Notes: generated by a model not told the origin, from the letters alone. A stretch of DNA of 64,000 nt from Parahoeflea alexandrii (GCF_024105735.1 NZ_JAAAML010000001.1:1-64000); one strand, 5' to 3'; positions 1-9,152 are shown, numbered from the stretch's first letter. Translations and numbers: made by a program.

Positions 1-159
1 CAATATAGGATCACTGCGCTGGCGCAAAGACGTAGTCTTTGCTGGCGAAGTAGCTCGTCGTCCTTCGGACCATAACCTGAAATCCTCTCGGCGGTTGCTG
101 CGCAATCGCCTGCCAGATCAGCGGGTCCCGGCTATTCCCTAAATCAAATATGCGGGTTC

Positions 160-430
160 TTGATCGCACGGCTGGACAGCCTCGGCGTTCAACTCCTGAC
201 GTGTAACAGCTCGAACCATGGTGCGATTGTCGACTACGGAGAGCGCCACCGAGCTGGGCTCAGCGTTGCCACGACCCGCGCTGAGTCGGCAGTGAATTCC
301 CTGGTCGGTAAGCGGATGGTGAAAAGCAGCAGATGCGGTGGTCGTTGCACGGTGTGACTATGCTTATGCAGGCTTAAACTGCAGAGGCAAATGGCGACCT
401 TCGAGATCGATTGCGGGAACCTTTTAGACA
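160..430 (+). pseudogene. Decayed C-terminal end of an IS transposase
   Basis: The translation starting at 160 contains the block AESAVNSLVGKRMVK (from about 280), followed after a one-base frame slip near 322 by QQMRWSLHG and LMQ (about 324-372). After a stop, a further arginine-rich tail reads in the same frame. This order (RAGL, AES-VN, KRMVK-QQMRWS, G-H-LLQ) is the usual 3' end of a transposase type common in alphaproteobacteria. I do not assign an IS family. The frameshift, internal stop and absence of the catalytic core in view mark it as a remnant. No terminal inverted repeat was identified. The rest of 1-735 holds no gene I can support. Confidence 0.55.
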
Positions 431-655
431 GCTACAGCGAACGTGGTACCGCTATCCAAAGCAAAACCGCCCCTCCTGCGTGCCGCCTATTCCCAGTGAC
501 GTTACCGGTCTCAGTTTATCAGAACTTAGACGCCTTCATGGAGCTCTACTTCTGTCCCGGCAGTGATCACAAACGAAAAATTCCAGCTTCATACGGTACA
601 CTTTGGCGGGGGTACATCAGAATCACGCGAGAGGGCATCGCGCACTTTTATACAA

Positions 656-680
656 ATATCCTATATAATTAAGTGGATAT
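656..680. promoter_or_regulatory. Dyad ATATCC-N13-GGATAT upstream of TRAP operon
   Basis: ATATCC (656-661) and GGATAT (675-680) form a perfect inverted repeat around an A/T-rich centre, 56 bases before the TRAP small-permease start. It could be an operator for an unlinked regulator, since no regulator gene lies next to this operon. The assignment rests only on symmetry and position. Confidence 0.25.
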
Positions 681-735
681 GGTTTCATTCCGACCAGAGC
701 TTTACGGTCATTCTCATTCGCACGGAGACGGCTAG

Positions 736-1248
736 ATGAGTTTGGTATCAGCAGCAAAGTATCTGGATGTCGCCTTGTCAGGGATCGAGGACGGATTGAT
801 CGTCGTTCTTTCACTGGCCGCACTTGCACTCGGGGTGATGCAGGTCACGCTACGCTACGTCTTCAATACCGGATATGAGTGGAACGAAGCCGCGTTCGTG
901 CTCGTCACCATCACCGCCATGTTGACGGCGGGGGTGAGAGCCGTCCGTGAAGACCGTCACATCAGTGTCGACATTCTTCCCTCCATCGCCCCGAAACCCG
1001 TCGCAGCCATCATGAATGTCACGGCGGTTCTGGCATCACTCGGCCTCTGCGTGTTCCTGGCATGGTGTGGATGGCTCTATGTCGGATTTGCCAGGATGAT
1101 GGATACGGCGTCGCCCGAGACAGGGATAAAAGACTGGATCGTCTATTCGATCATGCCCACAATGATGTGCCTGTTTGCGTTGCGCTATATCATCCGGCTG
1201 ATTATCGGCGTGCAGAGCAAGCCTTCCCACAAGGAAGGTGCATCGTGA
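736..1248 (+). CDS. TRAP transporter small permease (DctQ-type)
   Basis: Small membrane subunit (170 aa) of a tripartite ATP-independent periplasmic transporter, which uses an ion gradient with a periplasmic binding protein. Four hydrophobic segments are visible (roughly residues 18-40, 48-66, 88-112 and 130-158). The family motif RYVFNTGYEWNEA follows the first segment. The start ATG has GGAGA a few bases upstream. Its stop overlaps the GTG start of the large permease, so the two are translationally coupled. The substrate cannot be read from the sequence; organic acids are typical for the family. Confidence 0.9.
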   Translation: MSLVSAAKYLDVALSGIEDGLIVVLSLAALALGVMQVTLRYVFNTGYEWNEAAFVLVTITAMLTAGVRAVREDRHISVDILPSIAPKPVAAIMNVTAVLASLGLCVFLAWCGWLYVGFARMMDTASPETGIKDWIVYSIMPTMMCLFALRYIIRLIIGVQSKPSHKEGAS

Positions 1249-2570
1249 CCATTCTCCTTCTTGTCTTCGCGTTTTTCCTGCTCATTGCCATCGGGGCGCC
1301 GGTTGCCGTTGCGCTTGGCGGATCCGTGGTCGTTACATCATTGCTGCTCGATCCGATCCCGCTAGCGATCATCGGGCAGAAGGCATTTGCCAACCTCGAC
1401 CATTTCTCGCTGATGGCGGTGCCGTTCTTCTTCCTTGCCAGTGCGTTGATGGATACGGGCGGGCTGGTTCGCCGCCTGATCGCTTTCGCGAACGCATTTG
1501 TCGGTCACTTCACCGGGGGGCTAGGCATTACCACGGTCCTGAGCTGTGTCTTCTTTGCCGCGATTTCCGGATCGAGCCCGGCGACGGTGGCAGGCGTCGG
1601 ACGGATCATGTACCCGGCGCTTATCCGGGACGGCTACACAAGCCGCTATGCGCTTGGCGCCCTGGCCACCGCCGGTTCGATCGGTATCCTGATCCCGCCA
1701 TCGATCCCGTTGATCATCTACGGCTTCGTCACCGAGACCTCGGTCACTCGCCTGTTTCTCGCCGGTGTCATCCCGGGCGTGATTTATGCGCTGGGCATGG
1801 TGTTGATGGCGGCGCTTCTGGCCCGGCACTCCGACGCTCCGCGCCACAGCCGGATGCCCTGGCCGGAGCGTGCCAGAGTGACCCGCAGCGCCCTGCCAGC
1901 CCTGATGCTGCCGGTGATGATCTTCATCGGGATCTACGGTTTGCCGGCCTTCGAGTTCGGTCCGATCTCAAGTGACGGTGGAGCCATCTTCACGCCCACC
2001 GAGGCTGCCGTCATGGCCATGTTACTGGCGATCGTCATCGGCATGTTTGTCTATCGCGAACTCTCCCCGCGCGACCTGTTCCGCACGATCGCCGATACCG
2101 CGCCGTCGGTCGGCATGATCTTCTTCATCACCACCAACGCGCTTCTGTTCGCCTTCTTCATCACCAAGATTGGCGTCCCTGCAGCCGTGACACGGATGAT
2201 CGTGGACCTTGGCCTCGAGCAATGGCAGTTCCTGCTGCTGGTCAATGTGCTGTTCCTGATCGTCGGATTCTTTCTCGAAGGTGTGCCGACCATTCTGATG
2301 TTCGTGCCCGTACTCTTTCCCACGGCCGTGGCGATGGGCGTCAATCCTGTGCATTTCGGCATCATCGTCATCGTCAACATCGAGCTTGGCCTCGTCACAC
2401 CGCCGGTCGGCCTCAACCTTTTCGTGGCGTCAGGCGTTTCCGGCAGGCCGGTCCTTGAGGTTTTCAGAGGCGCTCTGCCCTGGATGGCCGTGACCATCTG
2501 CGTGCTGATGCTGGTGACGTTCATACCGCAACTCTCACTGTTTCTGCCCGAGCTGGTGTTCGGCAAGTAG
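1245..2570 (+). CDS. TRAP transporter large permease (DctM-type)
   Basis: Main ion-coupled membrane subunit of the TRAP transporter (441 aa, the normal length for DctM). I place the start at the GTG at 1245, which overlaps the stop of the small permease (GTGA). Upstream in-frame codons would lie inside that gene. The protein begins TILLLVFAFFLLIAIGAP and contains the family blocks GSIGILIPPSIPLIIYG and TPPVGLNLFVASG in a long series of hydrophobic helices. It is followed after 24 bases by the binding-protein gene. Confidence 0.92.
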   Translation: MTILLLVFAFFLLIAIGAPVAVALGGSVVVTSLLLDPIPLAIIGQKAFANLDHFSLMAVPFFFLASALMDTGGLVRRLIAFANAFVGHFTGGLGITTVLSCVFFAAISGSSPATVAGVGRIMYPALIRDGYTSRYALGALATAGSIGILIPPSIPLIIYGFVTETSVTRLFLAGVIPGVIYALGMVLMAALLARHSDAPRHSRMPWPERARVTRSALPALMLPVMIFIGIYGLPAFEFGPISSDGGAIFTPTEAAVMAMLLAIVIGMFVYRELSPRDLFRTIADTAPSVGMIFFITTNALLFAFFITKIGVPAAVTRMIVDLGLEQWQFLLLVNVLFLIVGFFLEGVPTILMFVPVLFPTAVAMGVNPVHFGIIVIVNIELGLVTPPVGLNLFVASGVSGRPVLEVFRGALPWMAVTICVLMLVTFIPQLSLFLPELVFGK

Positions 2571-2594
2571 AGATCAATTGAAGGAGGAGATACC

Positions 2595-3596
2595 ATGAGA
2601 AAACTGTTGCTATCGATCATGTGCAGCGCCGCCATGCTGGTCGGTGTTCATCAAGCCAACGCTGCCGACAGGATCATCCTGTCCAATGATACCAGCGCGC
2701 TGAACCTGAAAGGCCAGACCTTCGAAGTTCTGGCAAAGGAACTCAAGGAGCGGCTCGGTGACACGGCCGCGGTGGATGTGTTCCACTCCGGCGCACTGCT
2801 CGACCAAAAGACACAGATCCAGGGCCTTCAGCTCGGTTCAGCGACGTTCGTTGCCCCGACATCCGGCATCTATTCGCCACTGGCGGCCGGTCTCAACGCT
2901 CTCACGCTCCCATTCCTGCTGACCTCCAGCGAAATGGTCAATACAGCGTGGAACGACCCGGTCGTGCGCGAGGCCTTCGTACCGGAATTGCGCAAGAAGA
3001 ACATCGAGCCGGTCGCGATCTGGCTGTCGGGGCAGCGTGAGCTGAGCTATCGCGGAAGCAAGCCGATCCTCACGCCCGAAGACATGAAGGGTGTTAAGAT
3101 ACGGGTTCAGTCGGTGCCCTCGGATATCGAGGCATTCAAGGCGGTTGGTGCGAATGTCATCAGCATGGCATGGGGCGAGGTGGCTTCTGCCCTGCAGCAG
3201 GGCGTCATCGATGCGGTTGAACCCACGCCGATGTCGCTTGACAGTGCCGGCATGGTCGAAGTTATCGACCAGATGACCCGCATCGGCTACCAATACGCGT
3301 TCTACATCGTTGGAGCCAACAAGACCTGGTGGGATGGCCTCTCCGACGCCGATCGCGCTTCTGTCCAGGAGGCCCTGGAAGTGGCCAATGCTTTTAACTG
3401 GGAAAACGCCGCCAAGGAGAACGAGGCCGCCTATGCCAAGATCCGGGATGCGGGCAAGACGATCCACGAACTGACGCCGGAACAACTGGCCCAGTGGAAG
3501 GAAAAGATGCAGCCGGTGTGGGATGAGTTCGGAAGCGAACTTGTCGGTCAGGACGCGATGAACCGGTTGATCGAGATTTCCTCGGGCAACCAGTGA
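2595..3596 (+). CDS. TRAP transporter substrate-binding protein (DctP-type)
   Basis: Periplasmic solute receptor of the TRAP system, 333 aa. A Sec signal peptide covers about residues 1-24 and ends in ANA. The mature part has the DctP fold markers, including GVKIRVQS near residue 165 (the arginine usually grips the ligand carboxylate) and WGEVASALQQGVIDAVE. A strong AAGGAGGAGA ribosome binding site precedes the ATG. Here the receptor is the last transporter gene, unlike the other operons in this window where it comes first. Likely ligands are carboxylates; the identity is unknown. Confidence 0.92.
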   Translation: MRKLLLSIMCSAAMLVGVHQANAADRIILSNDTSALNLKGQTFEVLAKELKERLGDTAAVDVFHSGALLDQKTQIQGLQLGSATFVAPTSGIYSPLAAGLNALTLPFLLTSSEMVNTAWNDPVVREAFVPELRKKNIEPVAIWLSGQRELSYRGSKPILTPEDMKGVKIRVQSVPSDIEAFKAVGANVISMAWGEVASALQQGVIDAVEPTPMSLDSAGMVEVIDQMTRIGYQYAFYIVGANKTWWDGLSDADRASVQEALEVANAFNWENAAKENEAAYAKIRDAGKTIHELTPEQLAQWKEKMQPVWDEFGSELVGQDAMNRLIEISSGNQ

Positions 3597-3620
3597 TCCG
3601 CATGAACCGGTGAGCCTTTC

Positions 3621-4472
3621 ATGCGCTGTGACAGCCACGTTCACGTAGTTGCCCCGGTATCGGAGTACGCCCAGACCCCCGGGCGTACCTTTCTTGCCGA
3701 ACCGGCGCCGCTGCAAACTCTTGTCGAGAACGGAAGACCGCATGGCATTGATCATTTCGTGATCACCCAGCCAAGCTTCTACGGCACTGACAACAGTGTT
3801 CTGCTTGACGCGCTTGACAGGCTGGAAGGTCGCGGCAGCGGTGTGGCCACATCTGCCGCCGGCATCTCTGACGAGCAACTTGAAGACTGGCGGTCCCGGG
3901 GCGTCTCGGGGCTACGCGTCAATCTCTACAGCCCGGCTGCGAAGAATGTCGGAGAAGGCAGCGACGATCTCGAGGCGGTGGCATCGATCGCCAGACGGCA
4001 CGGGTTTCATGTCGAGATCATCGCACCCTTGCCGGTGCTCGCGGCGCGCTCCGACGCGATCGCAGGCCTGCCCGTCGCCTGCGTCATCGATCACTACGGG
4101 TTGTTCGGAAGGGCCCGCCCCGATGATGCCGAAGCACGCATTCTGTTTGATCTGATGAGGGACGAGCACCTGTGGATGAAGCTTTCCTCGCCCTACCGGC
4201 ATCCGGATCACCCCCTGAGCATCGAGCCTGACCGCGAATGGCTCGATGCCTTTCTCGACATCTGCCCGGACCGCTGTGTCTGGGGCAGCGACTGGCCGCA
4301 TCCGCCTCCCCACGATGAACACAGGGGTCCCGATGCGGTCGCTGCCTGGCGTTCGCTGTCTTATTCGGGACTGCTGGAGCGGTTCATTGATGCCGTCGGC
4401 TCGGACGCACTTGTCGATCAGATCATGTGGGAAAATCCCGCGCGCCTTTATGGGTGGTCGCGGGAAGAATAG
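3621..4472 (+). CDS. Amidohydrolase, 2-pyrone-4,6-dicarboxylate lactonase-like
   Basis: A 283-aa TIM-barrel metal-dependent hydrolase of the COG3618/LigI type. The metal-binding DSHVH lies at residues 4-8, and the late catalytic aspartate is in WGSDWPHPP. The family includes lactonases that open cyclic esters of dicarboxylic or sugar acids. It follows the TRAP receptor by 24 bases and probably belongs to the same operon, so the imported compound may be a lactone or yield one. It is convergent with the glycerate kinase gene. The exact substrate cannot be inferred. Confidence 0.75.
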   Translation: MRCDSHVHVVAPVSEYAQTPGRTFLAEPAPLQTLVENGRPHGIDHFVITQPSFYGTDNSVLLDALDRLEGRGSGVATSAAGISDEQLEDWRSRGVSGLRVNLYSPAAKNVGEGSDDLEAVASIARRHGFHVEIIAPLPVLAARSDAIAGLPVACVIDHYGLFGRARPDDAEARILFDLMRDEHLWMKLSSPYRHPDHPLSIEPDREWLDAFLDICPDRCVWGSDWPHPPPHDEHRGPDAVAAWRSLSYSGLLERFIDAVGSDALVDQIMWENPARLYGWSREE

Positions 4473-4545
4473 CCCGCAGGGTCCTGCAGCCGCAGCAGTA
4501 TGACCATACCGAAATCGGTGATCAACGCTGAAGCTGTACCCGGCT

Positions 4546-5802
4546 CTAGAATATCAGGATTGCTCTGAAATCATTCACATTGGTCATAGTCGGACCGGTC
4601 ACAACCTGATCGCCGATAGAGCCGAAGAAGCCGTGTGCGTCATTGGATGACAGTGCCGCGGACGGATCGATGCCCATCATTCGGGCCTTCGTAAGGGTTT
4701 CGGGACCGATGATCGCGCCAGCGATGTCCGCCGATCCGTCCACGCCATCGGTATCACAGGCAATCGCATGAATACCGGGTGCTCCACCGAGCGCGATCGC
4801 CAGAGCCAAACAATATTCGGCGTTGGGTCCGCCGATACCGTCACCGCGACGGGTCACGGTGAGTTCGCCGCCCGAGAGCAGCAGCACCGGCGCGCCCTCC
4901 CGGCTTCGGTCACGGGCTATGGCGGTCGCCAGTTTTGCGTGTTCCCGTCCCAGATCGCTTGCCTCGCCCTCGAGGGCATCGCCAAGCAATCGTACGTCAT
5001 AGCCTGCTGCCCGAGCCATTTCTGCTGCGGCCGAGAGGGATTGAGCAGGTGCCGCGAAGATGTGGTTTTCAGTCGTGCTCAGGCGTTTGTCTGAGGGGGC
5101 AATGACTCCGCTGCCTGCCCGCAGCGCCTCGGTGACCGAAGCCGGAACCTCGATGTTCCATTTCCTCAGGACGGCAAGAGCATCTTCTGGGCGGGAGGTG
5201 TCTCCGACTGTAGGGCCTGAACCGATATCGGCCGGGTCATCTCCGGGGACATCGGACATCAACAGCGTACGAACCCGCGCGGGAAACGCCGCGGCCGCAA
5301 GCTGCCCGCCCTTGACCCGGCTGAGGTGCTTGCGCACCACATTCATTTCTCCGATGGGCGCGCCCGAAGCCAGCAGAGCGCAATTCACCGTCTGTTTTTC
5401 GGCAAAGCCCACTCCTTCGATCGGCGCGGTCAGCAGTGCAGAGGCTCCACCGGAGATGAGAGCCAGAACAAAATCATCCGGACCAAGGCCGCCCACCAGA
5501 TCGAGCATTCTCCGGGTCGCATGAACACCCGCAGCATCCGGGACCGGATGCGCCGCCTCGATGATTTTTATGCCCTGACATGGCCGCCCATACCCATAAC
5601 GGGTGATGACCATCCCCTCGCAAGCCCCCCATGTGGCCTCGACGGCTTCCGCCATCCGGGCGCTGGCCTTGCCCGCGCCGACCACGATCAAACGTCCAGC
5701 GGGTCGCTTGGGCAGGTGATCAGCCAGGCTGCGCATCGGGTCAGCGACTTCGACGGCGCGTTCAAACAGGGAGAGCAGAAAATTCTCGGGGAATTTCAGC
5801 AC
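4546..5802 (-). CDS. gckA: Glycerate 2-kinase (GckA/TtuD, MOFRL family)
   Basis: 418 aa, the usual length for the DUF4147/MOFRL glycerate kinases. The N-terminal glycine-rich VVGAGKASARMAEAVE near residue 40 and ISGGASALLTAP near residue 115 are characteristic. The C-terminal domain carries LLSGGELTV and the DTDGVDGSADIAGA block. The enzyme phosphorylates D-glycerate to 2-phosphoglycerate. Homologues in tartrate clusters are often called hydroxypyruvate reductase (TtuD), which the kinase family membership does not support. It lies 49 bases downstream of the tartrate dehydrogenase gene on the same strand, so the pair would convert tartrate-derived glycerate into glycolysis. Confidence 0.87.
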   Translation of the reverse strand: MLKFPENFLLSLFERAVEVADPMRSLADHLPKRPAGRLIVVGAGKASARMAEAVEATWGACEGMVITRYGYGRPCQGIKIIEAAHPVPDAAGVHATRRMLDLVGGLGPDDFVLALISGGASALLTAPIEGVGFAEKQTVNCALLASGAPIGEMNVVRKHLSRVKGGQLAAAAFPARVRTLLMSDVPGDDPADIGSGPTVGDTSRPEDALAVLRKWNIEVPASVTEALRAGSGVIAPSDKRLSTTENHIFAAPAQSLSAAAEMARAAGYDVRLLGDALEGEASDLGREHAKLATAIARDRSREGAPVLLLSGGELTVTRRGDGIGGPNAEYCLALAIALGGAPGIHAIACDTDGVDGSADIAGAIIGPETLTKARMMGIDPSAALSSNDAHGFFGSIGDQVVTGPTMTNVNDFRAILIF

Positions 5803-5851
5803 GTGGCGGCTCTTTCGACGGGCAATCCGGAAGCAGGCGATACTCGCCTGT

Positions 5852-6931
5852 TCAAATGTTGGAGCCGCGGATCGCGTCGCACACAGCGTCGGTCACTTGC
5901 TGTGTATTGGCGGTTCCGCCCACATCCGGGGTCATGGTACCGTCCTCGCAGACCTTTTCCACCGCGCGCATCAGCCGGTCGGCCGCAGCATTCTCGCCCA
6001 GGTGTTCGAGCATCTGCGCTGCAGTCCAGAAGGTTGCCACGGGGTTGGCGATGCCCTTGCCGGTGATGTCGAAGGCCGAGCCGTGGATCGGTTCGAACAT
6101 CGACGGATAACGCCGCTCAGGGTCTATGTTGGCGGTCGGAGCAACGCCCAGGCTTCCCGCGAGCGCTCCTGCAAGATCGGACAGAATGTCGGCGTGCAGG
6201 TTGGTGGCAACGATTGTGTCAAGACTCTTGGGATCCCTGACCATGCGCACAGTCATGGCATCGACAAGCATCTTGTCCCATCTGACGTCGGGAAACTCCC
6301 TGGACACCTCTGCGGCGATCTCGTCCCACATGACCATGCCGAATCTCTGGGCATTGGATTTCGTCACCACTGTCAGAAATTTGCGCGGTCGCGATTGGGC
6401 CAGCTTGAAGGCATAGCGCATGATCCGGGTAACGCCGACGCGGGTAAAGATCGCGACCTCGGTACCGACTTCTTCCGGCAAGCCCTTGTGGGCACGACCG
6501 CCATGACCGGAATACTCGCCCTCGGAATTTTCGCGAACGATAACCCAGTCCAGGTCACCGGGTCCCACGCCGGCGAGCGGCGAACTGATGCCCGGAAGGA
6601 TCCTGGTCGGACGGACATTCGCATATTGGTCGAAGCCCTGGCAGATCGGCAGGCGCAAGCCCCAGAGGGTCACGTGATCGGGAACATCCGGGGCTCCCAC
6701 AGCGCCGAAAAAGATGGCGTCGAACTTCTTCAGTTGCTCGGTCCCGTCTTCGGGCATCAGGGCGCCTGTTCGTTTGTAGCGATCCGACCCCCAGTCGAAT
6801 TGGGTGACATCAAGAGTGAAGCCACCGTCACGCTTCGCCAGTGTTTCAATAGCCTGAAGTCCGGCTGCGATTACTTCCGGGCCAATTCCGTCAGCCGGTA
6901 TCGCCGCAATCCTGTATGTCTTCATAGCCAT
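5852..6931 (-). CDS. ttuC: Tartrate dehydrogenase/decarboxylase (TtuC family)
   Basis: 359-aa member of the isopropylmalate/isocitrate dehydrogenase fold. The N-terminal IPADGIGPEV, the WGLRLPICQGFDQYANVRP substrate region and the RENSEGEYSGHGG loop are those of tartrate/D-malate dehydrogenases rather than LeuB. NLHADILSDL and EPIHGSAFDITGKGIANP complete the metal and cofactor site. Expected reactions are oxidation of tartrate or decarboxylation of meso-tartrate to D-glycerate, with NAD and a divalent metal. Start codons at 6931 or 6925 are both possible. It is divergent from the LysR gene, which is the likely regulator. D-malate is an alternative substrate. Confidence 0.85.
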   Translation of the reverse strand: MAMKTYRIAAIPADGIGPEVIAAGLQAIETLAKRDGGFTLDVTQFDWGSDRYKRTGALMPEDGTEQLKKFDAIFFGAVGAPDVPDHVTLWGLRLPICQGFDQYANVRPTRILPGISSPLAGVGPGDLDWVIVRENSEGEYSGHGGRAHKGLPEEVGTEVAIFTRVGVTRIMRYAFKLAQSRPRKFLTVVTKSNAQRFGMVMWDEIAAEVSREFPDVRWDKMLVDAMTVRMVRDPKSLDTIVATNLHADILSDLAGALAGSLGVAPTANIDPERRYPSMFEPIHGSAFDITGKGIANPVATFWTAAQMLEHLGENAAADRLMRAVEKVCEDGTMTPDVGGTANTQQVTDAVCDAIRGSNI

Positions 6932-7072
6932 TTTCCGTTTTCACCCCATCAAACAGCGATCAGTACCGTTGCCACGGTGCTCGCTAGCGGCGCCAATCTC
7001 GCAAGTTGTGCTGGTTGCGGCAATGCGTCGATGATCATATAAATAAATGAAATAATGTAAGTGGACGGGTCG

Positions 7073-7987
7073 ATGGAGTTTCTTCAATTGCGCTGTTTCG
7101 TGACGGTCGCCGAGATGCTGCATTTCGGCAAAGCCGCGCAGCACCTCGAAATGTTGCCGGCATCGCTCGGGCGCCAGATCCGGCTGCTGGAAGAGCGGCT
7201 CGGCGTTCGCTTGCTATCTAGGACAACACGCAATGTAGCGCTGACGGAAGCCGGCAGCATTCTGCTCCCCGAAGCGCTGGAGATAATTTCGCGTGTGGAA
7301 CGGCTCGAAACCAGGCTTCGGGATCACAAGAATCAGAAAGCCGTCGCACTGCGTATTGGCGCGATCGACAGCGCGGCGGCCGGTTTGTTGCCGCAACTGC
7401 TGCCGCAGTTCCGAGACCTCCATCCCGAGATCGTTGTGCAGCTCATCGAACAGAAGACCATCAGACTGTTGCCGAAGATCCTGTCCGGGCATCTTGATAT
7501 TGCCATCGTACGCCCGCCAGAAACCCCTGATCGGGGGTTGGAGTTTCACCCGCTCTTCCACGAAACGGCAGTCGTAGCCTGCCCTGAAGGGCACGCCTTG
7601 GCAGAGTATGAAGAGGTAGACGTTCAGCAGTTGGCCGACCAGCCGCTCATTGTCCCGGACAGGAAATCCCGGCCGCATAGTCATGACTTGAGCATGCAGC
7701 TTTTCATCGAGGCAGGCCTCTCCGCCCGGGTTGTCCAGATTGCCGAAGAGAAGCAGACGATCGTCAACCTGGTGGGGCGTGGCATGGGTATCGCCATCGT
7801 GCCGCGCTGGGCATCGCGTCTCGGCGTTGATGGTGTCCGGTTTGTGCCGCTCAGGATGCCGGAGAGCCCGATCCGCAACAAACTCGCACTTGCAGCCTGC
7901 TGGATGCGGGATACCAAGGACCCAGCCCGCGATGCCTTCATGGAGCTGCTTATGCGCAATATCGGAACCATCGCGGAAACAGCTTAG
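7073..7987 (+). CDS. LysR-family transcriptional regulator
   Basis: 304 aa from the ATG at 7073; a GTG at 7061 would add four residues. The N-terminal winged helix-turn-helix spans about residues 1-60 (MEFLQLRCFVTVAEML, then FGKAAQHLEMLPASLGRQIRLLEERLGVRLLSR with the usual scaffold). The remainder is an effector-binding domain of the periplasmic-binding fold. It is divergent from the tartrate dehydrogenase/glycerate kinase pair and upstream of the TAXI transporter, so it probably controls both. A TCGAT-N11-ATCGA dyad lies just downstream of the gene. Confidence 0.9.
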   Translation: MEFLQLRCFVTVAEMLHFGKAAQHLEMLPASLGRQIRLLEERLGVRLLSRTTRNVALTEAGSILLPEALEIISRVERLETRLRDHKNQKAVALRIGAIDSAAAGLLPQLLPQFRDLHPEIVVQLIEQKTIRLLPKILSGHLDIAIVRPPETPDRGLEFHPLFHETAVVACPEGHALAEYEEVDVQQLADQPLIVPDRKSRPHSHDLSMQLFIEAGLSARVVQIAEEKQTIVNLVGRGMGIAIVPRWASRLGVDGVRFVPLRMPESPIRNKLALAACWMRDTKDPARDAFMELLMRNIGTIAETA

Positions 7988-7994
7988 CGATTAG

Positions 7995-8015
7995 TCGATA
8001 TTTTTATATAATCGA
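7995..8015. promoter_or_regulatory. LysR-type operator candidate (TCGAT-N11-ATCGA)
   Basis: Perfect 5-bp arms TCGAT (7995-7999) and ATCGA (8011-8015) enclose an A/T-only centre of 11 bases. This gives the T-N11-A geometry typical of LysR regulators. It stands 80 bases upstream of the TAXI receptor start. A single TCGAT half-site followed by A/T-rich sequence also occurs at 7028-7032 in the divergent ttuC/LysR promoter region. Binding by the adjacent LysR protein is inferred. Confidence 0.4.
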
Positions 8016-8095
8016 TGGTTCTTGAGGGCCTGCATCGTCAGGCGTTAGCGTCTCCTGAACGACACCATAAGGTGTATTCACGGGAGGAGTGAGCC

Positions 8096-9070
8096 ATGAA
8101 ATTCATCACCAAATCTGTCATTGCGCTGGCGGTTGCCAGCAGCTTCGCGTTCTCGGCTGCCGCACAAGACAAGACCGGCTGGCCCGAGACTGTGGCATTC
8201 GGTACCGGAAGCCAGGGCGGGTCCTACTTCGCCTATGGAAGCGGCTTTGCCGGCCTGATCAGCGAAAAGCTCGGTCTCAACGCAAGCGTGGAGGTCACCG
8301 GCGGCCCCGGACAGAACGTCACGTTGGTCCAGACAGGCGATTTGAGCATGGGCTTCGTCACCATGGGCCCGGCCTATGATGCATGGGTCGGCAAGAGCGA
8401 AGTCATGCCAGGGGTCGAGCACACTGCGGTTCGGGCAATGTTCCCGATGTATCAGACCCCGCTGCAGGCAGCGGTGCTGGCAAGTTCCGGCATCAAGTCG
8501 TTCAAGGACATGGAAGGCAAGCGGATCGGCGTCGGTCCGGCCAGCGGCACTTCAGCTGCTTACTGGCCGCGTTACTTCAAAGCGGCCGGCATGGACGTCA
8601 ACATCTCTTACGCAGGTGCCAGCGATACCGCCGGACAGTTGAAGGACGGCCTGATCGATGCATTCGTTTATGCTGCAGGCATTCCCAACGGCGCCTATAC
8701 GCAGCTCGCTGTCGAGAATGACGTTGTCTTCATAAGCATGACCGAAGAGGAACGCGCCATGTTCCTCCAGGCTGAGCCTGCCATGTCGGCCTTCACGATT
8801 CCGGCCAACACCTATGAAGACCAGCCGGATCCGGTCGAGACAGTCTCGCTTTGGAATTTCGCGATCGTTCACGAAAGTATGCCAGACAGCCTGGTGTACG
8901 AAATCACCAAGCTGGCGATGGAAGAGCATGAGCGCATGCTGCAGGCCCACAAGGCTGCAGCGGAGACCCTGCCGGAGCATTTCGACAAGAACACCTTCAT
9001 GCCGTTCCACCCTGGCGCAGCCAAGTGGTTCGAGGAGAACGGCTACAAGATCGCCGACGAACTGAAGTAG
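8096..9070 (+). CDS. TAXI-family TRAP transporter solute receptor
   Basis: 324-aa periplasmic receptor with a Sec signal peptide (about residues 1-23, ending SAAAQ). The TAXI-family block FGTGSQGGSYFAYGSGFAGL follows near residue 35, then GKRIGVGPASGTSAAYW and DAFVYAAGIPNGAYTQLA. A GGGAGGAG site precedes the ATG. TAXI receptors work with fused TRAP permeases, and one follows here. The ligand is unknown; the neighbouring tartrate genes make a dicarboxylate or hydroxy acid plausible, but this is an inference from location. Confidence 0.92.
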   Translation: MKFITKSVIALAVASSFAFSAAAQDKTGWPETVAFGTGSQGGSYFAYGSGFAGLISEKLGLNASVEVTGGPGQNVTLVQTGDLSMGFVTMGPAYDAWVGKSEVMPGVEHTAVRAMFPMYQTPLQAAVLASSGIKSFKDMEGKRIGVGPASGTSAAYWPRYFKAAGMDVNISYAGASDTAGQLKDGLIDAFVYAAGIPNGAYTQLAVENDVVFISMTEEERAMFLQAEPAMSAFTIPANTYEDQPDPVETVSLWNFAIVHESMPDSLVYEITKLAMEEHERMLQAHKAAAETLPEHFDKNTFMPFHPGAAKWFEENGYKIADELK

Positions 9071-9118
9071 GGCCTTGACGAATCCGTCCGGATAATCCGG
9101 TCGACCGGGGACCAGGAG

Positions 9119-9152
9119 CAGGGCGGGATTGCACATTCCGCCCTGTTTTTTT
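9119..9152 (+). terminator. Intrinsic terminator between TAXI receptor and permease
   Basis: CAGGGCGG (9119-9126) pairs with CCGCCCTG (9138-9145), followed directly by seven T residues. It lies inside the operon, so it probably attenuates transcription so that receptor is made in excess of permease. Confidence 0.85.

Noticed and set aside
391-672. 93-codon plus-strand frame near the left edge
   Set aside because: No domain pattern and an unusual composition; the neighbouring frame carries the transposase remnant instead.
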